Of a stretch of DNA of 64,000 bases, positions 29,256 through 41,347 are shown piece after piece. Position 1 is the first letter of the stretch, and each line of letters opens with the position of its first letter. Under the pieces are notes generated by a model that saw only the letters and a program-made list of their open reading frames with translations, ran no database searches and had not been told where the DNA came from. Both the position numbers and the translations under genes were made by a program. Origin of the DNA: Aureimonas jatrophae (lineage in GTDB: Bacteria; Pseudomonadota; Alphaproteobacteria; Rhizobiales; Rhizobiaceae); assembly GCF_900104035.1 (NCBI RefSeq), contig NZ_FNIT01000001.1:248001-312000 (forward strand). The letters run 5' to 3'.

Positions 29256-30221
29256 GTGGTCAACCAGCAGCACACGATCGGGGCGCCGATCATCTTCACG
29301 GGTGTCGGCGTCCATGGCGGCGCCCCCGTGGAGATGACGCTGCATCCGGCCGAGCCCGACACCGGCATCGTCTTCCACGTCTTCGAGGCCTCGGGCCTCA
29401 TTCATGAGATCGCGGCCGTGTCGGCCAATGTCTCGTCGACCGACCTTTCCACGATCGTGGGCGATCGTAAAGGGGCGCATGTCGCCACGATCGAGCACAT
29501 CATGGCCGCGCTCTACGCGATGGACGTCGACAACGTCATCGTCCAGATCGACGGCAACGAGGTCCCCATTCTCGGCGGCGGCTCGGCCGAGTTCGTGCGC
29601 GGCATCGAGGGCGCCGGTCTCGTGATGCAGCGCGCGCGTCGCCGCTTCCTGCGCGTTCTCAAGCCCGTCCGCGTCGAGCTGAACGGCGGCTGGGCGGAGT
29701 ATCGTCCCTATGAGGGAACGCGCTTCGAGGTCGAGATCGACTTCGCCAGCCGCGCGATCGGCCGCCAGTGCTTCGCCGCGGATCTGTCGGCGACCCTGTT
29801 CCGGGACGAGTTGGCCGAGGCGCGTACCTTCGGCTTTATGAAGGACGTCGAGAAGCTCTGGGCGTCCGGGCATGCGTTGGGTTCGTCGCTCGACAACTCC
29901 GTGGTGATCGGCGACGACGAACGCGTCATCAACCCCGCGGGTCTGCGCTTCGCCGACGAGTTCGTGCGTCACAAGACGCTGGACGCCGTGGGCGACCAGG
30001 CTCTCGCCGGCTCCCGCATCCTGGGATGCTACCGGTCCTACCGCGGCGGACACCGCTTGAACGCCCTGGCTCTGGCCGCGCTCACCGCCGATCCGTCCGC
30101 CTTCGAGCTGGTGGAGCTGCCCGCTCGCTGGCCCGAAACACTGCGCCGTTCCAGCGCGCGTGCGGCCGCCGTGCCGTCGCTGGGCGCCGCCGCACCCGCC
30201 TTCGGCCCGCAGATCCTCTGA
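29256..30221 (+). CDS. lpxC: UDP-3-O-acyl-GlcNAc deacetylase LpxC
   Basis: A 321-residue zinc deacetylase, the first committed step of lipid A synthesis. The start is a GTG at 29256 with GAAGGAACG upstream. It gives a slightly short N-terminus before FTGVGVHGGAPVEMTLHPA. Zinc and catalytic residues lie in ATIEHIMAALYAMDVDN (H81), VRHKTLDAVGD (His and Asp ligands) and RGGHRLNALAL (catalytic His). NSVVIGDDERVINPAGLRF is also conserved. The order ftsZ-lpxC-bamD-recN-ligA is standard in Alphaproteobacteria. Confidence 0.95.
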   Translation: MVNQQHTIGAPIIFTGVGVHGGAPVEMTLHPAEPDTGIVFHVFEASGLIHEIAAVSANVSSTDLSTIVGDRKGAHVATIEHIMAALYAMDVDNVIVQIDGNEVPILGGGSAEFVRGIEGAGLVMQRARRRFLRVLKPVRVELNGGWAEYRPYEGTRFEVEIDFASRAIGRQCFAADLSATLFRDELAEARTFGFMKDVEKLWASGHALGSSLDNSVVIGDDERVINPAGLRFADEFVRHKTLDAVGDQALAGSRILGCYRSYRGGHRLNALALAALTADPSAFELVELPARWPETLRRSSARAAAVPSLGAAAPAFGPQIL

Positions 30222-30375
30222 CGACGCCACGGACGAACCGCTCCGTCGTGAGCCGTCCCACGCCTTAAAAAAGGCTGGTTGAACGATCTTGAAGCGGTGT
30301 AGGGAAGCGTTAACGGCTGCCGGTTCCGGAATCGCCGTCCGCTTTCCGGGGGAAGCCTTGAGGGGAATACATCCG

Positions 30376-31317
30376 ATGGCACACTCGCCGCTTTGGGCGC
30401 GCCGTCCGGCCGCCGCGCTGGCTCTTCTGGCCGCCGTCTCGACGCTGTCGCTGACCGGCTGCATGTCGAGCAAGGATACCGACATCGACGCCTTGGCGCT
30501 GGCGTCCCAGACCGAGCCGGCGGACGTTCTCTACAACCAGGGTCTCGCCAATCTCGAGGGCGGCCGTCTGGGCGAGGCAGCCAAGAAGTTCGAGGCCATC
30601 GACAAGCAGCACCCCTATTCCGAATACGCCCGCAAGGCGCTGATCATGCGCGCCTTCGCCTCCTACCGCTCGGGCGACTACGACGAGGCGGAGGGATCGG
30701 CCAAGCGTTACCTCGCGCTCTACCCCGGTTCCGAGGACGCGGCCTACGCGCAGTACATCATCGGCCTGTCCTACTATCGGCAGATGCCCGACATCACGCG
30801 CGACCAGACCGACACCGCCAAGGCCGTCCAGGCCATGCAGGAGGTCGTGGATCGCTATCCGAACTCGGAATACGCCGAGGACGCGCGCACCAAGATCCGC
30901 GTCGGCTCCGACCAGCTCGCCGGCAAGGAGATGCAGGTCGGGCGCTACTACCTCGAGCGCCGCGAGTACATCGCCGCGATCAACCGCTTCAAGAGCGTGG
31001 TCGACGTGTTCCCGAAGACGCGCCACGTGGAAGAGGCGTTGGCGCGTCTGACCGAGGCGTACTACGCGATGGGTCTGACGCAGGAGGCGCAGGCCGCCGC
31101 CTCCGTGCTCGGCCAGAACTTCCCCGACTCGCCGTGGTACAAGGACTCCTACGCTCTCCTGCAGACGCAGGGGCTGCAGCCGAGTGCCGGTCGCGGAGGC
31201 GGAGCCGGTTCCTGGTTCTCGAATGCCGCGCGCCGCCTGACGGGCGCGAGCGAGCCGGTGACCACGGCGGATACGGCACCCAGCGCCATCGAGTCGCGTC
31301 CGCCGCGCGGCGCCTGA
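30376..31317 (+). CDS. bamD: outer membrane assembly lipoprotein BamD
   Basis: A 313-residue lipoprotein of the BAM complex that folds outer membrane proteins. The lipobox is LTGC (Cys29). Five TPR-like repeats follow ([42 protein letters not shown] and so on), with the BamD/ComL-typical [21 protein letters not shown] and [23 protein letters not shown]. The C-terminal 50 residues are low-complexity. The ATG at 30376 gives a normal lipoprotein signal. Confidence 0.95.
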   Translation: MAHSPLWARRPAAALALLAAVSTLSLTGCMSSKDTDIDALALASQTEPADVLYNQGLANLEGGRLGEAAKKFEAIDKQHPYSEYARKALIMRAFASYRSGDYDEAEGSAKRYLALYPGSEDAAYAQYIIGLSYYRQMPDITRDQTDTAKAVQAMQEVVDRYPNSEYAEDARTKIRVGSDQLAGKEMQVGRYYLERREYIAAINRFKSVVDVFPKTRHVEEALARLTEAYYAMGLTQEAQAAASVLGQNFPDSPWYKDSYALLQTQGLQPSAGRGGGAGSWFSNAARRLTGASEPVTTADTAPSAIESRPPRGA

Positions 31318-31339
31318 GCGAAGCGCCCCTTCTGTTTTC

Positions 31340-31369
31340 AAAGGGCCGGCCCCCGCGCCGGCCCTTTGC
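31340..31369 (+). terminator. terminator after bamD
   Basis: An 11-bp perfect stem (AAAGGGCCGGC, loop CCCCGC, GCCGGCCCTTT) is followed by GCATG. The stem itself supplies the T-run. Confidence 0.75.
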
Positions 31370-31461
31370 ATGTCCGGCGGTCTTTTGGCGAACCGATCCG
31401 CAGCCTATCTCTGCGCTTCGCCGTTGATGTTTCGTTCCACCCGGTCTAGCGCTGTTTCGGC

Positions 31462-33132
31462 ATGCTTGTTCACCTTTCGATCCGCGACATCGTCCTCATC
31501 GACCGGCTCGACCTCACCCTGAACGAGGGGTTGTCGGTGCTGACCGGCGAAACCGGAGCCGGCAAGTCCATCCTGCTCGACGCGCTCTCGCTGGCGCTCG
31601 GCGGGCGTGGCGACGGCGGTCTGGTGCGCCACGGCGCGCGGCAGGGCGAGGTGACGGCGGTCTTCGACCTACCGGCCGAACACGCCGCCCGAAAGCTTCT
31701 GACGCTGAACGGCTTCGAGGACGATGGCGATCTGATCCTGCGCCGGGTCCAGAGCGCGGACGGGCGAACCCGCGTCTTCGTCAACGACCGCCCTGCCTCG
31801 GTCGCGCTGATGCGCGAGATCGGCACGAACCTCGTCGAGATCCACGGCCAGCACGACGACCGGGCGCTGGTCGACCCGCAGGCACACCGCCAGCTTCTCG
31901 ACGCCTATGCGGGCCTGTCGGGTGAGGCCTTGGCGGTGGCGGAGAACTTCATGGCGTGGCGGCGGCTTGAGGGCGATCTCGCTCGGCTGCGAGCCCGCGT
32001 CGAGGCCGCCGCGCGTGAGGCCGACTATCTGCGCGCCAGCGCCGAGGAGTTGACCACGCTGAACCCGCAGGAGGGCGAGGAGGAGGAACTCGCCGAAAGC
32101 CGCCAGCGCATGATGCGCTCCGAGAAGATCGCGAGCGACGTCAACGACGCGCACGAGGAGCTGAGCGGCCCGTCGTCGCCGATCCCCGGTCTGGCCAGTC
32201 TCCTGCGCCGGCTCGACCGCAAGCGCGACGAGCTGCCGGGGCTGCTGGATGAGCCGCTGTCGCGCCTCGACGGGGCGCTCGATGCGCTGTCGGAGGCGCA
32301 GATGGGCCTGGAACGCGCGCTGCGCACGCTGGAGTTCGATCCGCGCGCGCTGGAAAGCTGCGAGGAGCGCCTGTTCGCCTTGCGCGCGGCCAGTCGCAAG
32401 TACGGCGTGCCCGTCACCGAACTGCCTGCTCTTGCGGTGCGCATGACGGCCGACCTTGCCGAACTCGATGCCGGCGAGGAACGCCTGGCCGCGTTGACCG
32501 CGGAGGTCACCGCCGCGCGCGACGGCTTCGACGCGCTGGCGCGCTCGTTGTCGGCCAAGCGTCACGCCGCCTCCGGCCAGCTCGCGGCCGCGGTGATGGC
32601 GGAACTGCCCGACATGAAGCTCGAGCGCGCGGCCTTTATCGTCGAGATGACGAGCGATCCCGAAAGCCGGACCGCCGCCGGTATCGACACGACCGAGTTC
32701 TTCGTGCGCACCAATCCCGGCACGCGCGCCGGGCCGATGATGAAGGTCGCGTCGGGCGGTGAGCTGTCGCGCTTCCTGCTCGCCCTAAAGGTGGCCCTTG
32801 CCGACAAGGGCTCGGCGCCGACGCTCGTGTTCGACGAGATCGACACCGGTGTCGGCGGCGCGGTGGCCGATGCGATCGGGCGTCGCCTCGCCCGTCTGGC
32901 CGGCCGCGTCCAGGTCCTGTCCGTCACGCACGCGCCGCAGGTGGCGGCACGGGCGACGACCCATCTCCTGATCTCGAAGGCCGAGGTCGAGCCGGGCGAG
33001 GAGCGTCTGGCGACGCGTGTCGCGACCATCGACATTTCCGCCCGCCGCGAGGAGATCGCCCGCATGTTGGCGGGCGAGAGCATCACCGACGAGGCGCGCG
33101 CCGCCGCCGCCCGCCTGATCGGCGCCGTCTGA
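31462..33132 (+). CDS. recN: DNA repair ATPase RecN
   Basis: A 556-residue SMC-like protein of double-strand break repair. The Walker A loop is GETGAGKSILLDAL near residue 30. Two coiled-coil arms span about 160-370. The C-terminal ATPase half carries the ABC signature SGGELSRFLLALKVAL and Walker B LVFDEIDTGVGG. QVLSVTHAPQVAA is also conserved. The length matches the family. Confidence 0.95.
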   Translation: MLVHLSIRDIVLIDRLDLTLNEGLSVLTGETGAGKSILLDALSLALGGRGDGGLVRHGARQGEVTAVFDLPAEHAARKLLTLNGFEDDGDLILRRVQSADGRTRVFVNDRPASVALMREIGTNLVEIHGQHDDRALVDPQAHRQLLDAYAGLSGEALAVAENFMAWRRLEGDLARLRARVEAAAREADYLRASAEELTTLNPQEGEEEELAESRQRMMRSEKIASDVNDAHEELSGPSSPIPGLASLLRRLDRKRDELPGLLDEPLSRLDGALDALSEAQMGLERALRTLEFDPRALESCEERLFALRAASRKYGVPVTELPALAVRMTADLAELDAGEERLAALTAEVTAARDGFDALARSLSAKRHAASGQLAAAVMAELPDMKLERAAFIVEMTSDPESRTAAGIDTTEFFVRTNPGTRAGPMMKVASGGELSRFLLALKVALADKGSAPTLVFDEIDTGVGGAVADAIGRRLARLAGRVQVLSVTHAPQVAARATTHLLISKAEVEPGEERLATRVATIDISARREEIARMLAGESITDEARAAAARLIGAV

Positions 33133-35724
<2,592 letters not shown>

Positions 35725-35753
35725 TTCTCTCCCGGCTTGCCGAAAGGACACCG

Positions 35754-36626
35754 ATGACCGTCGTCGCGATCGACTTCGAGACCGCCAACAGCGATCCAGC
35801 CAGCCCTTGCGCCCTTGGCCTCGCCTTCGTGGAAGGGACCGAGATCACGCGCCGGCTCTACACGCTGGTGCGCCCGCCCGAGCTCGCCTTCGACCCCGGC
35901 AACATCCGGGTTCACGGCATCCGCTCGCAGGACGTCGTGGACGCGCCGGAGTTTCCCGAGATCTGGCGCGAAATAGAGTGCGAGTTGTCGGGCGCGCTCC
36001 TGGTCGCGCACAACGCCTCGTTCGACATGCGCGTTCTGGGCGCGACGCTCGGCCACTACGGCCTCGCCATTCCGCCCATGCGCTCCTTCTGCACCGTGTC
36101 CATGTCGCGCCGCCTGTGGCCCGAGATGGCGAGCCGGAAGTTGTCGGCGCTCGCCCACCATTTCGACATCGCCTTCACGCACCATCATGCCGGCGAGGAC
36201 GCCTATGCCTGCGCGGCGATCGCGTTGGAGGGCGTTCGCGAGGCGGGGCGCAACACGATCGGCGACCTGGCCGAGGAGATGGGTCTCGTCCGACCCGTGG
36301 CCGCGCGGCCGGCTCGCGCCAGCGGGGGCATCGCGGCGCGCGCGATGCGGGCGCGAACGGTTCGCGCATCGGCATCCGAGGGTACGCTGCGCTTCCTGAT
36401 GCGCGGCTCCAAGGGCACGGCCTACGACATGTCTCTGCGCGCCTCCTCGCGCGCGATGCCGATCCTGCAATGCTCATGTCCCGGCTCGCGCTTCCGGCCT
36501 GATTGCCGGCACGTGCGCATGGTGATCGCGGGCGACCATTCCGAGCTGATGGCGCGCAGCGAGGAGGAGCGGCAGGCTTTGTCGCAACTCCTGTCGGCCG
36601 CATTTCGGGCGCAGGTTGCAGCCTGA
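35754..36626 (+). CDS. DEDDh 3'-5' exonuclease with C-terminal SWIM-like CxCx8CxH motif
   Basis: A 290-residue two-part protein. Residues 1-160 are a DnaQ-like exonuclease: D7 and E9 in AIDFETANSD, D91 in HNASFDMRVLG and H144 with D149 in HHHAGEDAY. Residues 205-255 hold a second module with Cys240, Cys242, Cys251 and His253 (CSC, eight residues, CRH), matching the CxCxnCxH pattern of SWIM zinc fingers, which bind DNA or proteins. It lies 29 bases after ligA. A role in repair or end processing is inference. The C-terminal module may also be an uncharacterised domain. Confidence 0.82.
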   Translation: MTVVAIDFETANSDPASPCALGLAFVEGTEITRRLYTLVRPPELAFDPGNIRVHGIRSQDVVDAPEFPEIWREIECELSGALLVAHNASFDMRVLGATLGHYGLAIPPMRSFCTVSMSRRLWPEMASRKLSALAHHFDIAFTHHHAGEDAYACAAIALEGVREAGRNTIGDLAEEMGLVRPVAARPARASGGIAARAMRARTVRASASEGTLRFLMRGSKGTAYDMSLRASSRAMPILQCSCPGSRFRPDCRHVRMVIAGDHSELMARSEEERQALSQLLSAAFRAQVAA

Positions 36627-36698
36627 AGTCCGTTCCCACGCGAAGCGTGCCTGTGTAAGACAGCCGGAACCTTCATCTGCCGCGACGGGAGTTCTGGC

Positions 36699-37214
36699 AT
36701 GGCCTTCTCGATGTGCCGTTGGCTGCCGCTCGTCGCGATCCTCGTGACGTCGTCCGCGCCGGCTCTGGCTGCCGCTCCCGCTCTTGTGGACGGCACGGAT
36801 CCGGCCGTCGTGATGGAGCTGATGCGCGGATACGGCTCGGCGCGGCCCGACAAGGGGCAGGACGGCAATCCGATGATCCGCGGGCGGATCGACGGCAACG
36901 GCTTCAGCGCCTTCTTCTACGATTGCGACGGCGACGGCGCGAACTGCGGCTCGATCGGCCTTTCGGCATATTTCGACCGGACCGACGTGTCGCTCGACGC
37001 GATCAACGGGTGGAACCGGGCGAATCGCTTCGGCCGCGTGTACCTGCGCGACGACGGAAAGCCGGTGATCGAGATGGATATCGAACTGGCGGGCGGCATC
37101 ACCGCGGACAACTTCGAGGCCGCGATGGATCGCTGGTCGGCGATCCTTCAGGATTTCGACAACAACGTCGTCAACGCCGAGCGCCAGCCCGAAGCAGGGG
37201 ACGTGACGCCCTGA
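36699..37214 (+). CDS. exported YbjN-domain protein
   Basis: A 171-residue protein with a signal peptide (about 1-25, ending APALAAA) and one YbjN domain (about 28-155). The domain includes VVMELMRGYGSARPDKGQDGNPMIRGRIDGNGFSAFFYDC and NGWNRANRFGRVYLRDDGKPVIEMDI. YbjN proteins resemble secretion-chaperone folds and have no settled function. Two cysteines in FFYDCDGDGANCGSI could form a disulphide in the periplasm. Confidence 0.82.
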   Translation: MAFSMCRWLPLVAILVTSSAPALAAAPALVDGTDPAVVMELMRGYGSARPDKGQDGNPMIRGRIDGNGFSAFFYDCDGDGANCGSIGLSAYFDRTDVSLDAINGWNRANRFGRVYLRDDGKPVIEMDIELAGGITADNFEAAMDRWSAILQDFDNNVVNAERQPEAGDVTP

Positions 37215-37249
37215 CGGGCTCGTTGCCCGTCGACGCACGACCGCATGTC

Positions 37250-37939
37250 ATGAACCGTTCCGATGCCACCCTTGCGGCACGCCAGTGCGCTCCGCTTCTC
37301 GTCGCCCTCGTGCCCTTCGGCTTCGTCTACGGTGCGATCGCCGTGGATGGCGGCCTGACGCTCGCACAGACGCTGGGCTTTTCGCTGGCGACCTATGCGG
37401 GGGCGAGCCAGTTCCTCGCGATCCAGATGGTGGGGCTCGGCTCGCCGCTCTGGGCGGTCCTCCTGGCAGTGCTCGCGGTCAACGCCCGCCACCTTCTGTA
37501 TTCGGCCTCGATCGGACGGCACCTTGGCGCGTTCACGCCGCTGGAAAGGGCGCTCGCCTTCTTCCTCCTGGTCGATCCGGCGTTTGCCGCCGGCGAGGCG
37601 CGCGCCAGCGAGGCGTCGCTGTCGCGGACCTACTACTTCACCTTCGCGATCCTTCTCTACATCGGCTGGGCCGGTGCGACCCTGATCGGCGCGCTGGCCG
37701 GCAGCCTGATCGAGGATCCGCGACGCTGGGGGCTCGACTTCGCCCTGCCGGTCTATTTTCTGGCGCAGACGATGGCCTTTCGAAAGCGAGCGCAGTTTGC
37801 CCTGACGCTGTTCGTCGGCGCGACGACGGCGCTCGTCGCCTATGTGACCCTCGGCTCGCCCTGGCATGTCACGCTCGCCGGTATCGCCGGCATGGTTGCC
37901 GCGGCGATCCGACGTCCGGCCGGTGAGGGCGCGGCGTGA
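37250..37939 (+). CDS. azlC: AzlC-family branched-chain amino acid exporter, large subunit
   Basis: A 229-residue inner-membrane protein with about five to eight hydrophobic segments. Typical AzlC stretches are LVALVPFGFVYGAIAVDGGLTLAQTLGFSLATYAGASQFLAIQM and VNARHLLYSASIGRHL. With AzlD it forms an exporter for branched-chain amino acids or analogues. The start at 37250 fits the family. The stop overlaps the GTG start of azlD. Confidence 0.9.
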   Translation: MNRSDATLAARQCAPLLVALVPFGFVYGAIAVDGGLTLAQTLGFSLATYAGASQFLAIQMVGLGSPLWAVLLAVLAVNARHLLYSASIGRHLGAFTPLERALAFFLLVDPAFAAGEARASEASLSRTYYFTFAILLYIGWAGATLIGALAGSLIEDPRRWGLDFALPVYFLAQTMAFRKRAQFALTLFVGATTALVAYVTLGSPWHVTLAGIAGMVAAAIRRPAGEGAA

Positions 37940-38241
37940 CGACCTACCCGATCTGGACGCTGATCTTCGTCTCCGCCGCTCTGACCTACGCGACGCGGGT
38001 CGGCGGCTACCTCATCCTGCGCTCGCTCGGCCGCGTTCCACCTCGCCTCGATGCCGCGCTCAATGCCGTTCCGCCGGCGGTTCTGATCGCGCTGGTCGTG
38101 CCGGCCGTCGTGGAAGGCGGGATCGGCGAGCGGCTGATCCTCTTTCTGTGCCTGTTCCTGTCGTTGCGCTTGTCGCTTCTGGCGACCGTGACGATCGGCG
38201 TCGTCCTGGTCATAGCGGCACGAGCCGCTGGCATCCCGTGA
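37936..38241 (+). CDS. azlD: AzlD-family branched-chain amino acid exporter, small subunit
   Basis: A 101-residue protein with three to four membrane helices. It starts at a GTG overlapping the azlC stop. The conserved TYATRVGGYLILRSLGRVPPRLDAALNAVPPAVLIALVVPAV is diagnostic for AzlD. A bidirectional hairpin terminator follows eight bases after the stop. Confidence 0.9.
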   Translation: MTTYPIWTLIFVSAALTYATRVGGYLILRSLGRVPPRLDAALNAVPPAVLIALVVPAVVEGGIGERLILFLCLFLSLRLSLLATVTIGVVLVIAARAAGIP

Positions 38242-38248
38242 CGGCAAC

Positions 38249-38284
38249 GAAAGGGCCGCGGCAGAGGTCTGCCGCGGCCCTTTC
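38249..38284. terminator. bidirectional terminator between azlD and the Tim44-like gene
   Basis: GAAAGGGCCGCGGCAGA pairs perfectly with TCTGCCGCGGCCCTTTC. The A- and T-runs at the two ends let it work in both directions, serving the two convergent genes. Confidence 0.8.
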
Positions 38285-38306
38285 GAGAGCGTGATGGTGG
38301 GAACGG

Positions 38307-39269
38307 TCAGGACTGGATGGCCGAGAGCTTCCAGCTGTCGCCGCGCTCGCGCACGAAGGTCCAGATCTCGGTCGACTCCACGGGTCGGTTCTCGACGCCA
38401 TCGACGATCGCGCCGGTGCGGCGGTCACGCGTCGTCTCGCGCATGCCGTAGCGCATGGCCACCGTCGCATACTCGCGGTTGCCCTCGCGCCAGCTTTCCG
38501 CAACGTCGCCCTGCAGCAATGTCACGTCGCTCGCCTCGGTGCGGATGCCGCGCGCCTCGTTCTGGGCCATCTCTTCGGCGAGATAGCTCGCGACCTCGGG
38601 CGTCGCGATCCGATCCAGGGCGTCGTGGTCCTCGCGGCTGAACGCGGCCTGAAGCGCCACGAGGCGTTGCTCGAACACGTCGAGGTCGGCAGGCTTCACG
38701 CCGACCGCATCCGTGCCCGGACGCCCGACCGCCGCACCGCCGCCGCCCGCGCCACGCAGGGGCTGGGCGCCGTGCATCGTTTCGGCCTCGCGGCGCATCG
38801 GGTTCATGCCGGCCATGGCGGGCTGCTGCGCGTCCTTGCGACGGCGGAAGAAGCGGATGGCGAGCATCACGACCAGCGCGATCAGGAGACCCTGGACCAG
38901 AAGACCGAGGAACCCGGCGAAGCCGCCGAAACCCGCGCCCATCAGAAGCCCGAACAGGCCGCCGATCAGGAGACCGCGCATCAGCGTGCCGCCGAGCCCC
39001 GAGCCGAAGCGGCTCGCGCGAGCGCCTGCCGCGCCGGCAGCGGCGCCGGCGGCCGGAGCCGCTGCCTGACCCGGCGTCGTCATCGAACGCTGCACCGGCG
39101 CGGCGGCCGGAGCGGTGTTGGTGGCGGGAGCCGACTGGTAGGTCCGCGTGCCTCGGCTACCGAACGACCCGCCGCGGCGAGCCTCGGCGTAGTCGACGGC
39201 CATGCTGGAGAAGATCAGCGTCAGGGCTGTCAGGCCCACGGCAAAGCGAGCGAAGGGGCGACGGGTCAT
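38307..39269 (-). CDS. Tim44-like domain membrane protein
   Basis: A protein of about 320 residues with an N-terminal signal or anchor (FARFAVGLTALTLIFSSM). An Ala/Pro-rich linker, a very Gly-rich hydrophobic region (LLIGGLFGLLMGAGFGGFAGFLGLLVQGLLIALVVMLAIRFF) and a C-terminal Tim44-like domain (about 195-320) follow, ending VESTEIWTFVRERGDSWKLSAIQS. I placed the start at the ATG at 39269. In-frame starts at 39281 and 39302 are also possible. Bacterial Tim44-like proteins are widespread in Alphaproteobacteria, but their role is unclear. Confidence 0.85.
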   Translation of the reverse strand: MTRRPFARFAVGLTALTLIFSSMAVDYAEARRGGSFGSRGTRTYQSAPATNTAPAAAPVQRSMTTPGQAAAPAAGAAAGAAGARASRFGSGLGGTLMRGLLIGGLFGLLMGAGFGGFAGFLGLLVQGLLIALVVMLAIRFFRRRKDAQQPAMAGMNPMRREAETMHGAQPLRGAGGGGAAVGRPGTDAVGVKPADLDVFEQRLVALQAAFSREDHDALDRIATPEVASYLAEEMAQNEARGIRTEASDVTLLQGDVAESWREGNREYATVAMRYGMRETTRDRRTGAIVDGVENRPVESTEIWTFVRERGDSWKLSAIQS

Positions 39270-39464
39270 GAACTCAAGCATCCTCGAGGGCGGTGTAGCC
39301 ACGATATAGGTTGGCCGTACGGTCTTTTTGAATGAGCGCGGACGCTTCGTCCCCGCACGTCGCGTTCACGATTGCGCCATCACCCCGCTGGCATCGGCCG
39401 CCCCCGATCCGTTTGCACCGCACAACCGAGCGGCCTATACCGCGCGGGAAGAAGGACCCGCTCC

Positions 39465-40658
39465 ATGTCCCCGATCGTGTCGGAACCTGCCATCGTCCGC
39501 CTGTCGCACGGCGCGGCGCTCGCCATGGCCATCACGAGTGGCCTCCTGGCCGCCAACCTCTACTACGCCCAGCCGGTGGTGGCTTTGATCGGCCAGGATC
39601 TCGGCATGCCGCCGGCGCTGGAAAGCCTGATCGTGACCGCCGCGCAGATCGGCTACGCGCTCGGCCTCGTTCTTCTGGTGCCGCTGGGCGACGTCGTGGA
39701 GAACCGTCGGCTGATCCTGGCGAGCATGGGCGCCTGTATCCTGGGCCTGGTCGGGCTCGCGCTGGCGCCTGCCGCTGGCTGGCTCTTCGTGGCGACGCTT
39801 CTCGTGGGGCTGACCTCGGTCGGTGCGCAGATGATCGTCCCGCTGGCCGCTCACTTCGCCGCACCGAGCGAGCGGGGCCGGATCGTCGGCAATATCATGA
39901 CCGGGCTTCTGGGCGGCATTCTCCTGGCGCGCCCGCTGTCGAGCTTCGTCGCCGGGCTGGTCGGCTGGCGCGCGATCTTCTGGATCTCGGCCGCGCTGCT
40001 GCTGGTTCTGGCGGCGATCGGCAGCCGCGTTTTTCCGGAGCGTCGTCCCGGGCACCGGCAGAGTTACGGCGCACTGATCGCCTCGCTGGCCGGCCTCCTG
40101 CGGATGCAGCCGGTCCTGCGGCGTCGCGCCATCATTCACGCCGCGCTTTTTGCGAGCTTCGCGCTGTTCTGGACCGGCGCGCCGCTTCTTCTTCTCGGCG
40201 AGCCGTTCCATCTGTCGCCGCAGGCGATCGCGGTGTTTGCGCTGAGCGGGGCGCTGGGCGTCCTGGCCGCGCCGGTCGCCGGGCGCCTGGCGGATCGCGG
40301 CCACACCCGCGCGGGAACCGTCGGCGCGTTGCTTCTGGCGGCCGCAGCCATGGCGTTGGCCTTGGTCGCATCCCATTCCCTCGCTGCGCTCGTGATCGCC
40401 GGTATCCTCCTCGACCTCGGCGTTCAGGCCAACCTCGTGATCGGCCAACGCGAGATCTTCCTGCTCGACGGCACGATCCGGAACCGCCTCAACGCGGTCT
40501 TCATGTCGACCTTCTTTCTCGGCGGAGCGTTGGGCTCGGCGCTGACCAGCCCGTTGATCGAGGCGTTCGGCTGGCATGCGGTGGCGCTGCTTGGCGCCCT
40601 GTTCCCGCTCGCCGCGCTCGCCTACTTCCTGTTCGGCGAGCGACGCCGCGCCCGCTAG
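39465..40658 (+). CDS. MFS transporter
   Basis: A 397-residue major facilitator with twelve predicted helices. Signatures are LLAANLYYAQPVVALIGQDLGM in helix 1, a degenerate loop 2-3 motif (PLGDVVENRRLIL) and the repeat of that motif in the second half (GRLADRGHTRAG). The N-terminal motif resembles the YnfM/YgaY-like group of putative drug or metabolite exporters. The start at 39465 has GAAGGAC upstream. The substrate is unknown. Confidence 0.88.
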   Translation: MSPIVSEPAIVRLSHGAALAMAITSGLLAANLYYAQPVVALIGQDLGMPPALESLIVTAAQIGYALGLVLLVPLGDVVENRRLILASMGACILGLVGLALAPAAGWLFVATLLVGLTSVGAQMIVPLAAHFAAPSERGRIVGNIMTGLLGGILLARPLSSFVAGLVGWRAIFWISAALLLVLAAIGSRVFPERRPGHRQSYGALIASLAGLLRMQPVLRRRAIIHAALFASFALFWTGAPLLLLGEPFHLSPQAIAVFALSGALGVLAAPVAGRLADRGHTRAGTVGALLLAAAAMALALVASHSLAALVIAGILLDLGVQANLVIGQREIFLLDGTIRNRLNAVFMSTFFLGGALGSALTSPLIEAFGWHAVALLGALFPLAALAYFLFGERRRAR

Positions 40659-40714
40659 TCGTCCGTCGCACCCGGCGCTAAGACGGGCGCGACACGCAGA
40701 AGGACATCGATGCC

Positions 40715-41347
40715 ATGCCTGCCACGCCTCCGCCCGTCCCGACGCCGCGTCGCCGGATGCCGGTCCTCCGCATGGGGCTCTGGCTGCTGGTCGCGGCCGT
40801 TCTGGCGCTGCTGGTTCTCGTCTGGGCCTTCGGACGCATGGAAACGGCGAACGTCGCGGACGCGGCGGCCTACGGAACGCCGTTCCAGCTCGTCGACCAG
40901 AACAACCAGCCGGTCAGCGAGGCGGTCCTGCGCGGGCGCCCGACCGCGTTGTTCTTCGGCTTTACGCATTGCCCGGACGTATGCCCGACCACGCTCTACG
41001 AGATGGCCGGATACCAGAAGGCATTGAAGGCGGAAGGCAAGGATCTCGGTGTCGTCTTCGTGTCGGTCGATCCCGAGCGCGACACACCCGACATCCTGCG
41101 GACCTATGTCGGGGCTCTGTCGCCCGACATCACCGCCGTCACCGGCGATCCGGCGAAGGTCGCGGAGATGGTGAAGGGGTTCGGCATTCACGCCGCCAAG
41201 GTCGCGCAGGGCGACGACTACACGATGGACCATACGGCCTCGGTGATCCTCCTGGATCGCGATGGGCGTTTCGTCGGAACGATCGCCTATGGCGAGGACC
41301 CGAAGGCCGCTCGCGCCAAGCTCGAGCGCCTGACGGAGCGGACATGA
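40715..41347 (+). CDS. SCO1/SenC-family copper chaperone
   Basis: A 210-residue membrane-anchored thioredoxin-fold protein that delivers copper to cytochrome c oxidase. One membrane helix (about 19-40) precedes the domain. Copper ligands are C86 and C90 in THCPDVCPTTL and H174 in MDHTASVILLD. VSVDPERDTPDILRTYV is also typical. Its stop overlaps the prmA start (ATGA). No oxidase genes are in the window. Confidence 0.93.
   Translation: MPATPPPVPTPRRRMPVLRMGLWLLVAAVLALLVLVWAFGRMETANVADAAAYGTPFQLVDQNNQPVSEAVLRGRPTALFFGFTHCPDVCPTTLYEMAGYQKALKAEGKDLGVVFVSVDPERDTPDILRTYVGALSPDITAVTGDPAKVAEMVKGFGIHAAKVAQGDDYTMDHTASVILLDRDGRFVGTIAYGEDPKAARAKLERLTERT

Noticed and set aside
29256-29270. lpxC considered N-terminally truncated
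   Set aside because: The protein starts about a dozen residues later than many homologues, but the FTGVGVHGG motif is intact and a ribosome site precedes the GTG, so it is probably complete.
30262-30276. GCCTT-AAAA-AAGGC hairpin after lpxC as a terminator
   Set aside because: The stem is only five base pairs and no T-run follows, so it is too weak to call.
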